Assembly: GCA_903842505.1 (NCBI GenBank)
Contig: CAIMMI010000011.1
Span: 1-64,000 of the forward strand
From: an uncultured Verrucomicrobiota bacterium
GTDB lineage: Bacteria; Verrucomicrobiota; Verrucomicrobiia; Limisphaerales; UBA9464
DNA length: 64,000 nt
Direction of reading: 5' to 3'
How positions within the stretch are numbered: position 1 is the first letter of the stretch; each line of letters starts with the position of its first letter. Under the pieces are notes generated by a model. It was given only the letters and a program-made list of their open reading frames with translations, made no database searches and had not been told where the DNA came from. Positions 34,051 to 44,236 of the stretch are shown here, one piece after another. A program made the translations under genes and the position numbers.

Positions 34051-34731
34051 TCAGCCTTCGACGAAGCGATAGCCAACCCCGCGCACCGTATCCAGAAAGC
34101 GCGCCGCCGCACCCAGCTTCTCCCGCAACCGGCGCATGTGCGTGTCCACCGTCCGCGTGTCGATCACGTTGTCGTACTCCCACACGTCCTGCAGCAATTG
34201 GTCCCGGCTCTGCACCCGCCCGCGCCGCTGCGCCAAGGTCGTGAGCAGCTTGAATTCCGTCGCCGTCAGGTCGATCCGCTTCCGGTCCACCAACACCATG
34301 TGCCGGGGGATGTCGATCGTCAGTTCGTCGAAGGTCAGTTCCTCCGGCTGATCGGTCGGCTCCGTCTTCCGCTTCAGCAGGTTCTTGACCCGCAAAACCA
34401 ACTCCCGCGGGCTGAAGGGCTTCGTCACGTAGTCGTCCGCTCCCAACTCCAGCCCCAGCACCCGGTCGATCTCCGCCGCCTTGGCCGTCAGCATGATGAC
34501 CGGAATCGAGGCCGTCGCCACATCCCGCCTCAACGCCTTGCACACCTCCAACCCATCCACCTCCGGCAACATCAAATCCAGCAGGATCAGGTCCGGCAGG
34601 GTTTCCCTCGCCTTCTTCAACGCTTCCGCGCCGTCATCTGCCGTCGAAACCTCGAATCCGGCCTGCTTCAGATTGAAGCCAACCAACTCCAGGGCGTCCG
34701 GCTCGTCATCCACCACCAGAATCTTTGCCAT
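34051..34731 (-). CDS. PhoB-type response regulator
   Basis: 226 residues from ATG 34731 (MAKILVVDDEPDALEL). The receiver domain has D at LILLDLMLPEVDG and LTAK with the conserved Lys in DDYVTKPFSPREL. The winged-helix OmpR/PhoB DNA-binding domain has TATEFKLLTTLAQRRGRVQS, VDTHMRRLREKLG and VRGVGYRF. The frame runs 51 codons upstream without homology. A TTGATT-N17-TAGGAC promoter lies just before it. Confidence 0.96.
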   Translation of the reverse strand: MAKILVVDDEPDALELVGFNLKQAGFEVSTADDGAEALKKARETLPDLILLDLMLPEVDGLEVCKALRRDVATASIPVIMLTAKAAEIDRVLGLELGADDYVTKPFSPRELVLRVKNLLKRKTEPTDQPEELTFDELTIDIPRHMVLVDRKRIDLTATEFKLLTTLAQRRGRVQSRDQLLQDVWEYDNVIDTRTVDTHMRRLREKLGAAARFLDTVRGVGYRFVEG

Positions 34732-34741
34732 GCTGGGCCCA

Positions 34742-34770
34742 GTCCTAGGCATGGGCGGACCGTGAATCAA
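34742..34770 (-). promoter_or_regulatory. Putative promoter of the phoB/phoR-like operon
   Basis: On the minus strand TTGATT (34765-34770), 17-bp spacer, TAGGAC (34742-34747), ending ten bases before the response-regulator ATG. No clear 18-bp Pho-box direct repeat was identified here. Confidence 0.45.
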
Positions 34771-35011
34771 TGGCAGAACCGTTACAAGGCAGTGACGAAC
34801 CCACCGCCCGGCGCATCCTGACACGGCCCCTGCGTCCCGTGATGGACGGCGACGTCCTCGTTTTCCTCCCAGCCTGCTTCCCAAGGCGACGAGGACGTCG
34901 TCACCCCGTTCCTATCCTCAAGCGGGGGGCAGTCTCGAGATGAGCCCACCACCGCTCCTTCTTCAGCTCCCGCCTTGCCTCAACCTCCCCAACCCGGAAT
35001 CCTGCCCACGG

Positions 35012-35362
35012 ATGCAGCCGTTCCAGATCATCTTCAATCCGACCAGTGCCGCCGAACTCGGCAAGCTCCCCAGGGACCTCCAATTGCACATCCTCGGCCA
35101 GTTCCGCGGCCTCCCGCAGGAACTCCAACGCGAGGACTCCCACTTCGGCTCCCTGACCCGCGACGGACGCACCCTCACCCGCTACCGCCTCGGCGACTAT
35201 CGCCTCTACTTCGAACGACATGTGCTCGGCATCGTCGTCCATCGCATCCTGAGCCGGAACACGCTCCGCGATTTCCTCTTCCGGTCGAACCTGCCCACGG
35301 GCGAGGACGAACAGCTTCAGGACAACCCGAAGTTTTGGGAAATGATCGAGCGGGCGCGTTGA
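35012..35362 (+). CDS. RelE/ParE-like toxin-fold protein without visible antitoxin
   Basis: 116 residues from ATG 35012. The compact fold QIIFNPTSAAELGKLPRDLQ, LGQFRGLPQELQREDSHFG, and TRYRLGDYRLYFERHVLGIV with the final HRILSRNTLRDFLFRS strand matches RelE-type mRNA interferases, with the conserved Arg/Tyr cluster. In Verrucomicrobia such RelE-like proteins are found as single genes. No small antitoxin gene precedes or follows; the adjoining genes are divergent or convergent. A housekeeping rather than a toxic role is possible. The frame is open to 34940 in a Pro-rich stretch. Confidence 0.7.
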   Translation: MQPFQIIFNPTSAAELGKLPRDLQLHILGQFRGLPQELQREDSHFGSLTRDGRTLTRYRLGDYRLYFERHVLGIVVHRILSRNTLRDFLFRSNLPTGEDEQLQDNPKFWEMIERAR

Positions 35363-35405
35363 CTCCTGGCGAAGCCGGGCTGTTCCTCCACGGCCATCCG
35401 CCGGT

Positions 35406-37073
35406 TCATCTCCCGCCCTTGCAATGGGCACACGCGGCCCCGTGCATGAACCGACTCTTGAAGTAAGCTTCCCTCCCGCTCTCCTTGGGCGCGCCTCGGT
35501 CCGCCGCTTCCTGCATCTCCTTCAGCAATTCCGGGAACCGGCGAGGGGCCCATCCGTGCTTCTCTCCCGGTCCATACTCGATCCGCGCCTCCGCGCCCGG
35601 GGACGCCTGCTTCAGGAATCCATCCATCCGATGCACGGCATGGTTCAGGAAGTACTCGTCCGCCTCCCCCACCCATACCCGCAACTTCCCCTTCAACTTC
35701 GGCCCCAGCGTCGCCCAGTTCGTCTCCATCACGTTCCTCAGGTCCCAGCGCTTCCAGGCCTCGATCGCTTCCCGATTCAGCGCTCCCGTCCGCGGATCCC
35801 AGGCCGCCACGGGCAACCGACTGGCGTCGCGTCCACCGAACGCCGCATTCCAGGCCCCCCACTGACCTCCGCTGCGCGTGTAACGGTTCCCCAGACCCAG
35901 CACGTTCTCGTACTGGACCTCGTGCCGCATCGTGAACTGCACGTCGCCCCGCACCGTCCGGGCACTTGGCCGTTCAAACCCGTCCACATTCACGAAGGCG
36001 TTGGTGTCCCGGTAGAGGTTCACCAGTTGAAAATCCCGGAAATCCAAAGGATCGGGATAGCCGCTCCAACACCCGCCAAACAGGTCCGGATACAAAACCT
36101 GCAAGGCGAACGAGACCCATCCACCCGTCGACCCACCCGTCGTGAACCGTGCCCACGGCTGACCGATCGCCCGGAACTCATGCTCCAACGCCGGCAGGAT
36201 CTCCTCCACCAACGCCGTGCCGTAAGGTCCGTGGTTCTCTGAATCGACCTGGTAAGGATCCCCCAACGGCCCGGCCCCATCCATCGTGACCCAGATGACC
36301 TGCGGTGCCTCCGGAGCCGTCCATGCGCTGCGCAATGCCCCCCCGGCTCCAAGCCAGCCCTCCGCCCGATCGTATCGGCTCGCGTACCCGCCGATGTCCA
36401 CGACCAGCGGATACCGCCGAGCCGGCTCGGTCTCCCAGGAACGCGGGAGCACAACCCCAACCCGCACGAACATCTCCCGGCCCCAGAAACGGCTGAGCAC
36501 TTCGGACCGGATCTTCCGGTACCGGACAAACTCCCGCTCCGCAGGCAAAGCGTCCACCGGTTCGGACGCCGTCAATTCAACGCTCACCACCTGCTTCTGC
36601 CGCGGATCCACCGACACCGTCGACGCCGCCGAATACCAGTTCCCCGGCGCCCCTGGAAACCACAGGTCGCGGTTCGTCATCAGGACGGCCTGCACCGCGT
36701 ATCGCCCCGCAGGCAATTCCCCGAGCGCCCGCCAGGGAAACACCGCCGAGCCGTCACCCAGTCGAACCTTGGCCGCCTTGCTCCCAGCCGGAACATCCAC
36801 GCCGATCAACGTCGGCGCCTGCCCCCCCAACTTGCCAATCCGATCGCGCGGTTCACCTCGCCCCGGCGGGGCCAGGACCACCAGCAGTCGCGCGTCCTGA
36901 GGCAACCCGCGCAATGCCGCTGGCAACCCAACCTCGAACGCCACCCGGGCCGCCTCCGCTACCGGGGGAACATTCTCCGAAGCCGGGTTGCCCCCGGCCC
37001 AGGCCACGATGGCCGCCCGCAAAAACAGCAACCCGGAAAGGCCACCAAACGCCAGTCTGCGCCACGAAAGCAT
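35406..37073 (-). CDS. Secreted putative esterase (alpha/beta hydrolase)
   Basis: 555 residues with an N-terminal signal peptide (LAFGGLSGLLFLRAAIVAWA). A Pro/Ala-rich N-terminal beta domain is followed by an alpha/beta-hydrolase of the enterochelin-esterase/putative-esterase family: YPLVVDIGGYASRYDRAEG, the nucleophile elbow FTTGGSTGGWVSFAL with Ser in GGSTGG, VWVGEADEYFL carrying an acid residue, and GEKHGWAPRR with the likely catalytic His. It is probably periplasmic or extracellular and releases acyl or feruloyl groups from carbohydrates. The M48 protease gene lies 102 bp upstream on the same strand. Confidence 0.85.
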   Translation of the reverse strand: MLSWRRLAFGGLSGLLFLRAAIVAWAGGNPASENVPPVAEAARVAFEVGLPAALRGLPQDARLLVVLAPPGRGEPRDRIGKLGGQAPTLIGVDVPAGSKAAKVRLGDGSAVFPWRALGELPAGRYAVQAVLMTNRDLWFPGAPGNWYSAASTVSVDPRQKQVVSVELTASEPVDALPAEREFVRYRKIRSEVLSRFWGREMFVRVGVVLPRSWETEPARRYPLVVDIGGYASRYDRAEGWLGAGGALRSAWTAPEAPQVIWVTMDGAGPLGDPYQVDSENHGPYGTALVEEILPALEHEFRAIGQPWARFTTGGSTGGWVSFALQVLYPDLFGGCWSGYPDPLDFRDFQLVNLYRDTNAFVNVDGFERPSARTVRGDVQFTMRHEVQYENVLGLGNRYTRSGGQWGAWNAAFGGRDASRLPVAAWDPRTGALNREAIEAWKRWDLRNVMETNWATLGPKLKGKLRVWVGEADEYFLNHAVHRMDGFLKQASPGAEARIEYGPGEKHGWAPRRFPELLKEMQEAADRGAPKESGREAYFKSRFMHGAACAHCKGGR

Positions 37074-37175
37074 GCCTCAGTCTGGCCCCGAAGCCGCTCG
37101 CGACAACCCGATTCTGATCCCGTGTCGGCGGGAGTTCAAAACGAGACTGATCGACGCGAACCATGCGTTCCTCCC

Positions 37176-38462
37176 TCACCACCTGCGCAAGGCCACCCAC
37201 GCTCCCAGCGCCCCCAACAGAGACGCCGTCAGGACACCGATCGTCGACTGCGTCGCGGCAGCAGCAGGACGCGGAAAATCCGGAGTGACCCCACAAGACT
37301 GCAACCGGTCGTACAGGTTCGGATGCGAGAGATTCTCCGTCAGCACGGCCGGAATCAGGTTGAGCTCGTGCATCCGGAGCAACGCCCGCCCATACGCCAC
37401 CGGATCCGCCGCCGCGCCACTGGAGTCCGCCTTCACCTCGTGCCGCACCACCCATCGTGAAATGATCCGCGGCATGCACGCCGCCCAAAGCATCAGCGGT
37501 CCCAACACGATGTTCCCAAACTCCGACACGAGCGGACGCACCAGCAGGATTGGCAGGAAAGCGTTCGCCGAGACCACCCGCGCCGCAGTCATCCAACGCG
37601 ACTCGCGAAGGTGATCGAGTTCGTGGGCGAGCACCGCCTCCAACTCGGCCGACTCGAACTGCTCAACCAAGCTACGCGTCAGCAGGATCTCCTTGCTGAA
37701 CGGGAGCGCATAGGCTGCCGCCATTTCGGTATCCGCCACCACCACACGCCGCAGACCGGTGCCCGTATCCCGCGCCAACCGCTCCGCCACTTCCCTTACC
37801 TTCTCAGGCGCCGGCAGCAACCCGCCCGCGCTGAGAAGCCCTCCGACGCCCCAGAGATTCGCCATGACCACACGGGCCAGGACGATCAGGAACAATCCCC
37901 AAGCCTCCCACCCAAACACGTCCGGCATGAGCACGAGGATGCCTCCGTAGAAAACCGAGGGCTGCCCCAGCAGGATTTTCGGCCAATGCCTCAGCAGAAT
38001 CCGCTGCCGCAACCCGATGGCCAACCCCAACGGGATGGATCCCAACAGCGCTCCAAGTGCCGCCACCACCCCGATGCCAATCAGCACCACCGCCCCCGCT
38101 CCAAGCGTCAGATGTGCCGCCAACATCAGCACTCCGGGCAAGCTCGCCACGACCACCGCCGTTCCAGATCGGTGCGGATGCAATCGTCGGGCCGTCTCCG
38201 ACCAGTGCTCTTGCGAACGACGACGCAGCGCCAGGATCCCCGGAAGTCCCGTCAGCCAGGTCCAAAGGAAAGCCAATAGCCCCACTCCCGGAATGAGGTA
38301 CGCAATCGTGACGGCATCCAGCACGACGCCACCGAACCCCCCTCTGACAACGGGCATCAAGCATCCCGCCATGGCCACCGTCATCACCGCGGCATGCCAC
38401 ACGCGGAACGGTTCGCCGCCACCCTTTTTCCCAATCGATCCCCGCAGTTCGCTGCCTTCCAT
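37176..38462 (-). CDS. M48-family zinc metalloprotease
   Basis: 428 residues from the ATG at 38462, or 460 from 38558. Several N-terminal transmembrane helices precede the M48 catalytic part: the zinc motif AVLAHELDHLRESRW with HELDH, and the third ligand in VVRHEVKADSSGAA. Further helices flank it. It resembles HtpX/BlaR1-like peptidases that act on membrane proteins, with the active site facing the cytosol. No partner BlaI-like regulator is adjacent, so the regulatory function is unclear. The upstream gene is AddA-like. Confidence 0.83.
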   Translation of the reverse strand: MEGSELRGSIGKKGGGEPFRVWHAAVMTVAMAGCLMPVVRGGFGGVVLDAVTIAYLIPGVGLLAFLWTWLTGLPGILALRRRSQEHWSETARRLHPHRSGTAVVVASLPGVLMLAAHLTLGAGAVVLIGIGVVAALGALLGSIPLGLAIGLRQRILLRHWPKILLGQPSVFYGGILVLMPDVFGWEAWGLFLIVLARVVMANLWGVGGLLSAGGLLPAPEKVREVAERLARDTGTGLRRVVVADTEMAAAYALPFSKEILLTRSLVEQFESAELEAVLAHELDHLRESRWMTAARVVSANAFLPILLVRPLVSEFGNIVLGPLMLWAACMPRIISRWVVRHEVKADSSGAAADPVAYGRALLRMHELNLIPAVLTENLSHPNLYDRLQSCGVTPDFPRPAAAATQSTIGVLTASLLGALGAWVALRRW

Positions 38463-38630
38463 CCTCGGCCAGCCTAGCCTCGCGCAAACTCGCGACACAA
38501 ACCCGGACCTCGGCTTCGGACTGGTGCACGAACCCTCACCACCCGGCTCACGGTCCAACCCGGCGATGTCAGCCGTGCCATCAACGAAATGCGCGCTGCC
38601 GAAGTCGAGGTGCTGCCGTGATCCATCCCG

Positions 38631-41600
38631 TCAGACAGCCACGCTTTCCCCGGTAGCCAGGAAGTGCAGCCACCGCCCCGTGACCGGCCTGCCATGGATC
38701 CGGGCCAGCGCCAGCGCATACACCGCCAATTGCGGCCGATAGGTCTCCGCCTTTGCCAACGTGGCACGCCCTGGCTCCACCCGATCGGTCTTGAAATCGA
38801 GGATCACGATTCCCTCCGGCCCCACCAGCGCCAGATCCACCACGCCCTGCCCCACCACGAATTCCTCCGGCAAAAGGTCCTCCGAAATCCGGAAGCCCAG
38901 CGCCCGAAGGTCGGCAGCCGTCAGGCGCACCGTGAAGGGAATCTCCCGTTGAAGGTCTCCCGACCGCCGCCGGACTTCCTCGCCCAACGGCGAATTCCAG
39001 AAGTGCACGATCGCGGGCACGTCCAGCAAACCCACCTCCAACTCGCTCATCCACCCACGGCCAACCAGGCGGCTCATCTCACCCCGGATTGCCGCCTCGT
39101 CCAGCGTCGCCGCCGGCTCCACCAATTCCATGAAACGGTGCAACGCCAAACCCCGATCCACCGCCGTGCCATCCTTGGGATCCGAAGCACCATGCTTCAT
39201 CCCGAACGCCCGCTTCCCGACGTCCAACCCATCCTGATCTTCAGACATCCGGCGCCTCAATCCCGTCGCGGTCACCTTGGCAGGCTCCACGGTCGCGCCC
39301 CGATGCCCATAGCTCCAGACCTCCAATGCCTCCTCTTCTTCCGAGACGGCTACCGCCGTCGGACGTTCCATCGGCACCTCGTCAGGAACCTCCCGCCACA
39401 ACCGCCAATCAAAGTCCTCGCCGCGCCCCGAATCCTCGGTCCCCCATGCTTCCCCGGCTCCCTTCGCCAGAACCGGCCCCAACCAATCGATCGGCGACGA
39501 AGCCGACTCAATCTCCGCCGCCGTCCAGGCTCCTCCGTCCGCCGGGAACCGGTCCGCTCCCGCCGCCCACGTCTCCGAAACAGCCTTCGAACTCGCCGTC
39601 CCAAACAACAACAACCGGTCCGCGGCACGCGTCAGAGCCACATACAGAAGCCTCAACTCCTCACCCAGTGCCTCACGCCGCTGCCGCTGCTGCGCCAACC
39701 ACAGCGCCACACTCGGGTAGCGCCGTCCGTCCACTGGCGACACGACCAACGGGCACAACCCCATCCGCTCATCCCGGATCACGCGGGCGGACGTCAAATC
39801 CGACATCTGAAACCGGTTGCCCAATCCCGCAACGGCCACCACCGGAAACTCCAATCCCTTGCTCCGGTGCACCGTCATCAACTGCACCGCCGACCGCACC
39901 ACCCCAGTCGCTGGCTCCGCCCGATCCGCCGCCTCCTCCGCATCCAACCAAACCAGAAACCGGTAGAGTCCGCCGCGCGAGCCCCGATCAAATTGCCGCG
40001 CCATCTCCAGCAACCGACGGACGTTCGCCACCGTTTCCCCACCGTCCGACTGCGCTGCGGCCCACTCTTCATAGCCCGTGTCATCGAGCGCCGCCTCCAA
40101 CGCCGCTGCGGCTCCCGACCGAACCGCCAGCCGACGCCATTCCTCATAACGGACATGAAACCGCTCCAACCGCTCCCACGCCAACCGCGCCACCGCCGAC
40201 GTCGCCGGATTCCGGAACAGATCCAGGTCCCGCACCGCCTCCTCTCCCACGGGCTCGCCCGCTTCAGGCCCGTCACCCGATCCCGCACCCCGCCCGAGAC
40301 CCGCCATCCTTCCCAGGTCCCGGAACCGCTGGACCAGTGTCCACCAGCGCTCGCGTGCCCCACGGGTCAACCTCACCGCCACCAGTTCATTCGGATCCCA
40401 CAACCCCACGAGAGGCGAGCGCAGGACAGCGCCCAGCGGGATGTCCTGCAGCGGATTGTCGAGGATCCGCAGCAGGTTCCGAAGATCCGAGACCGCCGTA
40501 ATCTGGAAGAACCCCGCCTGCCTCGCGACCAGCGGAACCCCGGCTGCCCGGAACTCACGGGAAAAGTCCTCGGCACGACCCCGCTCAGCCCGCAGCAAGA
40601 CCGCCATGTCAGACCACTCCACCGGGCGCAGCGACCCACGACGCCGATCCCAGACCTTCAGGCCGGATTCCTTCAACTCCCGCAAACGCAGGGCCACCAA
40701 CCGAGCTTCGGCGGCGACTGGCGACAGCGCCTCATCCCCCGCCTCGTCCGCTCCCGCCTTCGCCTTCACCCGCACGTGGAACTCGATCCGTGGCGAATCA
40801 TCCCCCGCCGCCGCCAAAACCGAGCGTCCCTCCGGATCCCCGAATGACAAAGCGGCATCCGCTCCGTAATCCACGCCGCCAACCTCACGCCGCAGCAGGC
40901 GCCGACAAACCCGGTTGACGAAGCCCAACAAGGCCTCCGCCGAACGGAAATTGCCCGTCAACGGAATCACACGCCCTCCGCCTCCCTCCCGCGTCCAGGT
41001 CTCCGCCGTCGCCTGGAATATCCGCGGGTCCGCCAGGCGGAATCGATAGATGCTCTGCTTCACGTCCCCCACCAGGAACCGGTTCGCCCGCTCCCCGTCC
41101 CGGCTTACCGCCCGAAGGATCGCATCCTGGGCCGCATTGAGGTCCTGACACTCGTCCACCACCACCAGGTCGAACCGGTCCCGGCACCATTCCACCACCC
41201 CAGACGGTCGTCGTACCAGCAGGTCGAGGGCATGCTGCTCCAGATCCGAAAAATCCACGCCTCCGCGCGTCCGCTTCTCCAACTGGAACGACTCGCCAAA
41301 CCCACGCACCACCGACAATAGAGTCCGCATCCAACCCCGGCTCCATTCCCAGTCCTCTGCCATGGCATCTCCGGCTCCCTCGCCCGGTTCCAACTGCCGA
41401 AGGAACTCCACCTGCCCGAAGAAAGCCTCCAAGGGCTCCCGCTCCACCGTCTTCTTTCCACGCGTGTACTCCGCCGGATCCTCCGCCAACCCACAATACC
41501 AGGCGGACCGCTCGGCACCCGATGCCGGAACCCCGGCTGCCAGCAACCGCGCCCGCCGCCCCGCGAGGGCATCCGCCCCCGCGACCTCCAGAAGTTGTTC

Positions 41601-42263
41601 CCCCCAACCACGGCTCCATTCCGGCAGGAACTCTTCCAGCCACCGTCGCCACTTCACCGGCGTCGACTCGGCCCAGATGGCTTCCTGCTCCGCGAGCCAG
41701 GCTTCAGGCTCCGCCAAGGTCCGCGCATAGCCATGTACCCCACGCACCGTCTCCCAAAGCGCGCCAGGATCGCCGTCGAACCACCCGTCCACCATGGCGC
41801 GGAATGCCTCGCCCTCTGGCCCAACCGCCCCCAACCAGGACTCCAACCGACGCCCCCAGACCAGCGTTGCCAACCGCCCCGCTTCCACCGAATCCAACAC
41901 CGAGAGTTGGGGCTCCAACCCCAACTGCGTCCCGTGCTCCCGCAACAACTGCAGACAGAAACTGTGCAGCGTCCCGATCACGGCCAACTCCAACCGAGCC
42001 ACCTGCTCCACCAATCCCCCAACCGCTCCCGCTGCGACCTCCTCCACACGCTCCCGCAACCGCGATCGCATCTCCGCTGCCGCCGCCTCCGTGAAAGTCA
42101 CCATCAACAACCGATCCGCCCGCACGGGGTCCACCGACCGCGTCAATCGGTCCACGACCCGCGCCACCAGCGTCGACGTCTTCCCGGTCCCCGCACCGGC
42201 CATCACCAGCACGTTGCCCTCCGCCGCAACCGCCGCCGCCTGCTGCGCTGTCAGATTCGCCAT
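38631..42263 (-). CDS. AddA-type UvrD helicase-nuclease
   Basis: 1210 residues. UvrD/Rep motifs: Walker A AGAGTGKTS at 22-30, VTFTEAAAAEMRSRL, the DLVVVDECQDLNAAQD Walker B, FLVGDVKQSIYRFRLADP, LMTVHRSKGLEFPVV and LLYVALTRAADRLLL. The C-terminal 120 residues are a PD-(D/E)XK nuclease with VVDLALVGPEGIVILDFKTD. This matches AddA of double-strand-break repair. The partner AddB nuclease-helicase is not in the window. DUF971 is immediately upstream (30 bp) on the same strand. Confidence 0.93.
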   Translation of the reverse strand: MANLTAQQAAAVAAEGNVLVMAGAGTGKTSTLVARVVDRLTRSVDPVRADRLLMVTFTEAAAAEMRSRLRERVEEVAAGAVGGLVEQVARLELAVIGTLHSFCLQLLREHGTQLGLEPQLSVLDSVEAGRLATLVWGRRLESWLGAVGPEGEAFRAMVDGWFDGDPGALWETVRGVHGYARTLAEPEAWLAEQEAIWAESTPVKWRRWLEEFLPEWSRGWGEQLLEVAGADALAGRRARLLAAGVPASGAERSAWYCGLAEDPAEYTRGKKTVEREPLEAFFGQVEFLRQLEPGEGAGDAMAEDWEWSRGWMRTLLSVVRGFGESFQLEKRTRGGVDFSDLEQHALDLLVRRPSGVVEWCRDRFDLVVVDECQDLNAAQDAILRAVSRDGERANRFLVGDVKQSIYRFRLADPRIFQATAETWTREGGGGRVIPLTGNFRSAEALLGFVNRVCRRLLRREVGGVDYGADAALSFGDPEGRSVLAAAGDDSPRIEFHVRVKAKAGADEAGDEALSPVAAEARLVALRLRELKESGLKVWDRRRGSLRPVEWSDMAVLLRAERGRAEDFSREFRAAGVPLVARQAGFFQITAVSDLRNLLRILDNPLQDIPLGAVLRSPLVGLWDPNELVAVRLTRGARERWWTLVQRFRDLGRMAGLGRGAGSGDGPEAGEPVGEEAVRDLDLFRNPATSAVARLAWERLERFHVRYEEWRRLAVRSGAAAALEAALDDTGYEEWAAAQSDGGETVANVRRLLEMARQFDRGSRGGLYRFLVWLDAEEAADRAEPATGVVRSAVQLMTVHRSKGLEFPVVAVAGLGNRFQMSDLTSARVIRDERMGLCPLVVSPVDGRRYPSVALWLAQQRQRREALGEELRLLYVALTRAADRLLLFGTASSKAVSETWAAGADRFPADGGAWTAAEIESASSPIDWLGPVLAKGAGEAWGTEDSGRGEDFDWRLWREVPDEVPMERPTAVAVSEEEEALEVWSYGHRGATVEPAKVTATGLRRRMSEDQDGLDVGKRAFGMKHGASDPKDGTAVDRGLALHRFMELVEPAATLDEAAIRGEMSRLVGRGWMSELEVGLLDVPAIVHFWNSPLGEEVRRRSGDLQREIPFTVRLTAADLRALGFRISEDLLPEEFVVGQGVVDLALVGPEGIVILDFKTDRVEPGRATLAKAETYRPQLAVYALALARIHGRPVTGRWLHFLATGESVAV

Positions 42264-42293
42264 CGCCTCGGTGGGTTCAGAGGGTTGGGGTGA

Positions 42294-42608
42294 CTAGGCC
42301 TTCCCGGTCGACGCCGCCGCCACCCGCCGGATCCACTCCCAGGTGTACAAACCCGTATTGTGCCCGTCCCGCCACACGAGTTGCACCGCATACCCACCGA
42401 CCGGAAGGAATCGAGCCACCTCGAATGCCCCAACCCCGTAAGCCCGCTCCGGTGCCCGGTAGGTCTTCCCGAAGATATCCTTCTCCCCAAGACACGCCGC
42501 ACACGGACAAAACCGCCGCAACGTCTCCAAGGCCACGAAGTCCTCGCTCCCATCCGACCACTTCACGGCCAACTCCGCCCCTACCACCTGCATGTCCACC
42601 GGTTGCAT
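42294..42608 (-). CDS. DUF971 domain protein
   Basis: 104 residues from ATG 42608. The single DUF971 domain is related to the N-terminal domain of gamma-butyrobetaine hydroxylase: LAVKWSDGSEDFVALETLRR, FCPCAACLGE with the Cys cluster for zinc or iron-sulfur binding, and GGYAVQLVWRDGHNTGLYTW. In other bacteria it is linked to iron-sulfur cluster assembly through ApbC/Mrp. It precedes addA closely enough to be co-transcribed. The frame extends to 42698 without homology. Confidence 0.87.
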   Translation of the reverse strand: MQPVDMQVVGAELAVKWSDGSEDFVALETLRRFCPCAACLGEKDIFGKTYRAPERAYGVGAFEVARFLPVGGYAVQLVWRDGHNTGLYTWEWIRRVAAASTGKA

Positions 42609-42724
42609 CCACCCACCTTGCCCCAGACCGCTCCGAATGCCTAGCAACCCGTTGCCCACACAGCACCGACAAGTTGCTTCATCGTTCCAATGAACCAATT
42701 TTAAACCTTCCCGGAAAACCGCGC

Positions 42725-42753
42725 TTGTTTGCCCCGCGCCTCAGGCGTAATCC
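42725..42753 (+). promoter_or_regulatory. Putative leaderless promoter of the ATP-grasp gene
   Basis: TTGTTT (42725-42730), 17-bp spacer, TAATCC (42748-42753), then GATCCT and the GTG start at 42760. The distance predicts a transcript beginning at or next to the start codon, which also supports the GTG as the true start. Confidence 0.5.
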
Positions 42754-42759
42754 GATCCT

Positions 42760-44199
42760 GTGCTGCAAGGGTACGATCCGAACGGGTTTTTCGACGAGAT
42801 GTTCGCAACTCCCACGGAGGTGCGTCGCCACTACGAACGCTTCCGAAACCTCTTCGAGCAAATCAGCCCGGACGAGTTCGACCAACGCCGGGCCGAAGTC
42901 GACCTCGCCTTCATGCGTCAAGGCGTGACCTTCAACGTCTATGGCGATTCCCAAGGCGCCGAGCGGATCTTCCCCTTCGACCTCATCCCACGGATCATCG
43001 GTGCCAAGGAGTGGGAATATCTGGAGCGCGGCCTGATCCAACGCATCACCGCCCTCAACCTCTTCCTCCACGACCTCTACCACGACCAGCGCATCGTCAA
43101 GGACGGCGTCATCCCCGCGTACTACATCCTTTCTGCCCGCCACTTCCGTCGCGAGTTCGTTCAGGTCAAGATCCCCAAGGACATCTACATCCACATCTGC
43201 GGAACCGACCTCATCCGCGGCGGCGATGGTTCCTGGATGGTGCTCGAGGACAACGGCCGGACGCCCTCCGGTGTCAGCTACGTCCTTGAGAACCGGCAGG
43301 CCATGAAGCGGACCTTCCCGCAACTCTTCGAGGAAACCGGCGTCCGCCCCGTCGACCATTACCCGCAGGAACTCCTCAAGACCCTCCAGCACATCGCGCC
43401 CGGCGGCGTCGTCGATCCCACGGTCGTCCTGCTCACCCCCGGCGTCTACAACAGCGCCTACTTCGAACACACCTACCTCGCCCGGCAGATGGGCATCCAG
43501 ATCGTCGAGGGCCGCGACCTCCTCGTCCGCGATGCCCGGGTGTTCATGCGCACCACCAAGGGCCTCCAACCCGTCCACGTCATCTACCGCCGGATTGACG
43601 ACGATTTCCTCGATCCCACCGTCTTCCGACGCGACTCGGTCCTCGGCGTTCCCGGCCTGATCTCCGCCTACCGCGCCGGCAACGTCTCCCTCGCCAACTC
43701 CGTCGGCACCGGCGTGGCCGACGACAAGGTCATGTATTATTTCGTCCCCAAGATGATCAAATACTACCTCGATCAGGACCCGATCATCCCGAACGTCCCG
43801 ACCTACCTCGCCAGCGAGGAGTCGGATCGGAAGTACATCCTCGAAAACCTCAGCAAGCTCGTCGTCAAGGCCGCCAATGAGTCCGGCGGCTACGGCATGC
43901 TCATGGGTCCGAAATCCTCGAAGGAGGAGATCGAGATCTTCCGCGGCAAGATCGAGGAGGACCCCCGCAACTACATCGCCCAGCCCATGATCTCGCTCTC
44001 CACCCACCCGACGCATGTGGGCGATGCCAAGTTCGAGGGGCGCCACGTGGACCTACGCCCCTTTATCCTCTACGGCGAGAAGCCGGTCATCGTCCCGGGC
44101 GGCTTGACCCGCGTCGCCCTGCGCAAGGGTTCGCTGGTGGTCAACTCATCCCAGGGCGGCGGATCGAAGGATACCTGGGTCCTCTTCGGCGACGAATAG
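42760..44199 (+). CDS. Circularly permuted ATP-grasp protein (DUF404/DUF407)
   Basis: 479 residues of the circularly permuted type-2 ATP-grasp family. Blocks include [40 protein letters not shown], the ATP-site [41 protein letters not shown] and [14 protein letters not shown]. Members are thought to form peptide or amide bonds. The next gene (37 bp) is its constant partner, an alpha-E protein. In many genomes a transglutaminase-like and a proteasome-like protease complete the cluster; neither is next to this pair. The start is GTG. Confidence 0.93.
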   Translation: MLQGYDPNGFFDEMFATPTEVRRHYERFRNLFEQISPDEFDQRRAEVDLAFMRQGVTFNVYGDSQGAERIFPFDLIPRIIGAKEWEYLERGLIQRITALNLFLHDLYHDQRIVKDGVIPAYYILSARHFRREFVQVKIPKDIYIHICGTDLIRGGDGSWMVLEDNGRTPSGVSYVLENRQAMKRTFPQLFEETGVRPVDHYPQELLKTLQHIAPGGVVDPTVVLLTPGVYNSAYFEHTYLARQMGIQIVEGRDLLVRDARVFMRTTKGLQPVHVIYRRIDDDFLDPTVFRRDSVLGVPGLISAYRAGNVSLANSVGTGVADDKVMYYFVPKMIKYYLDQDPIIPNVPTYLASEESDRKYILENLSKLVVKAANESGGYGMLMGPKSSKEEIEIFRGKIEEDPRNYIAQPMISLSTHPTHVGDAKFEGRHVDLRPFILYGEKPVIVPGGLTRVALRKGSLVVNSSQGGGSKDTWVLFGDE

Positions 44200-44236
44200 C
44201 GCGGCGCACCCCCCGAACCCGAACCCCCTTCCTCCC

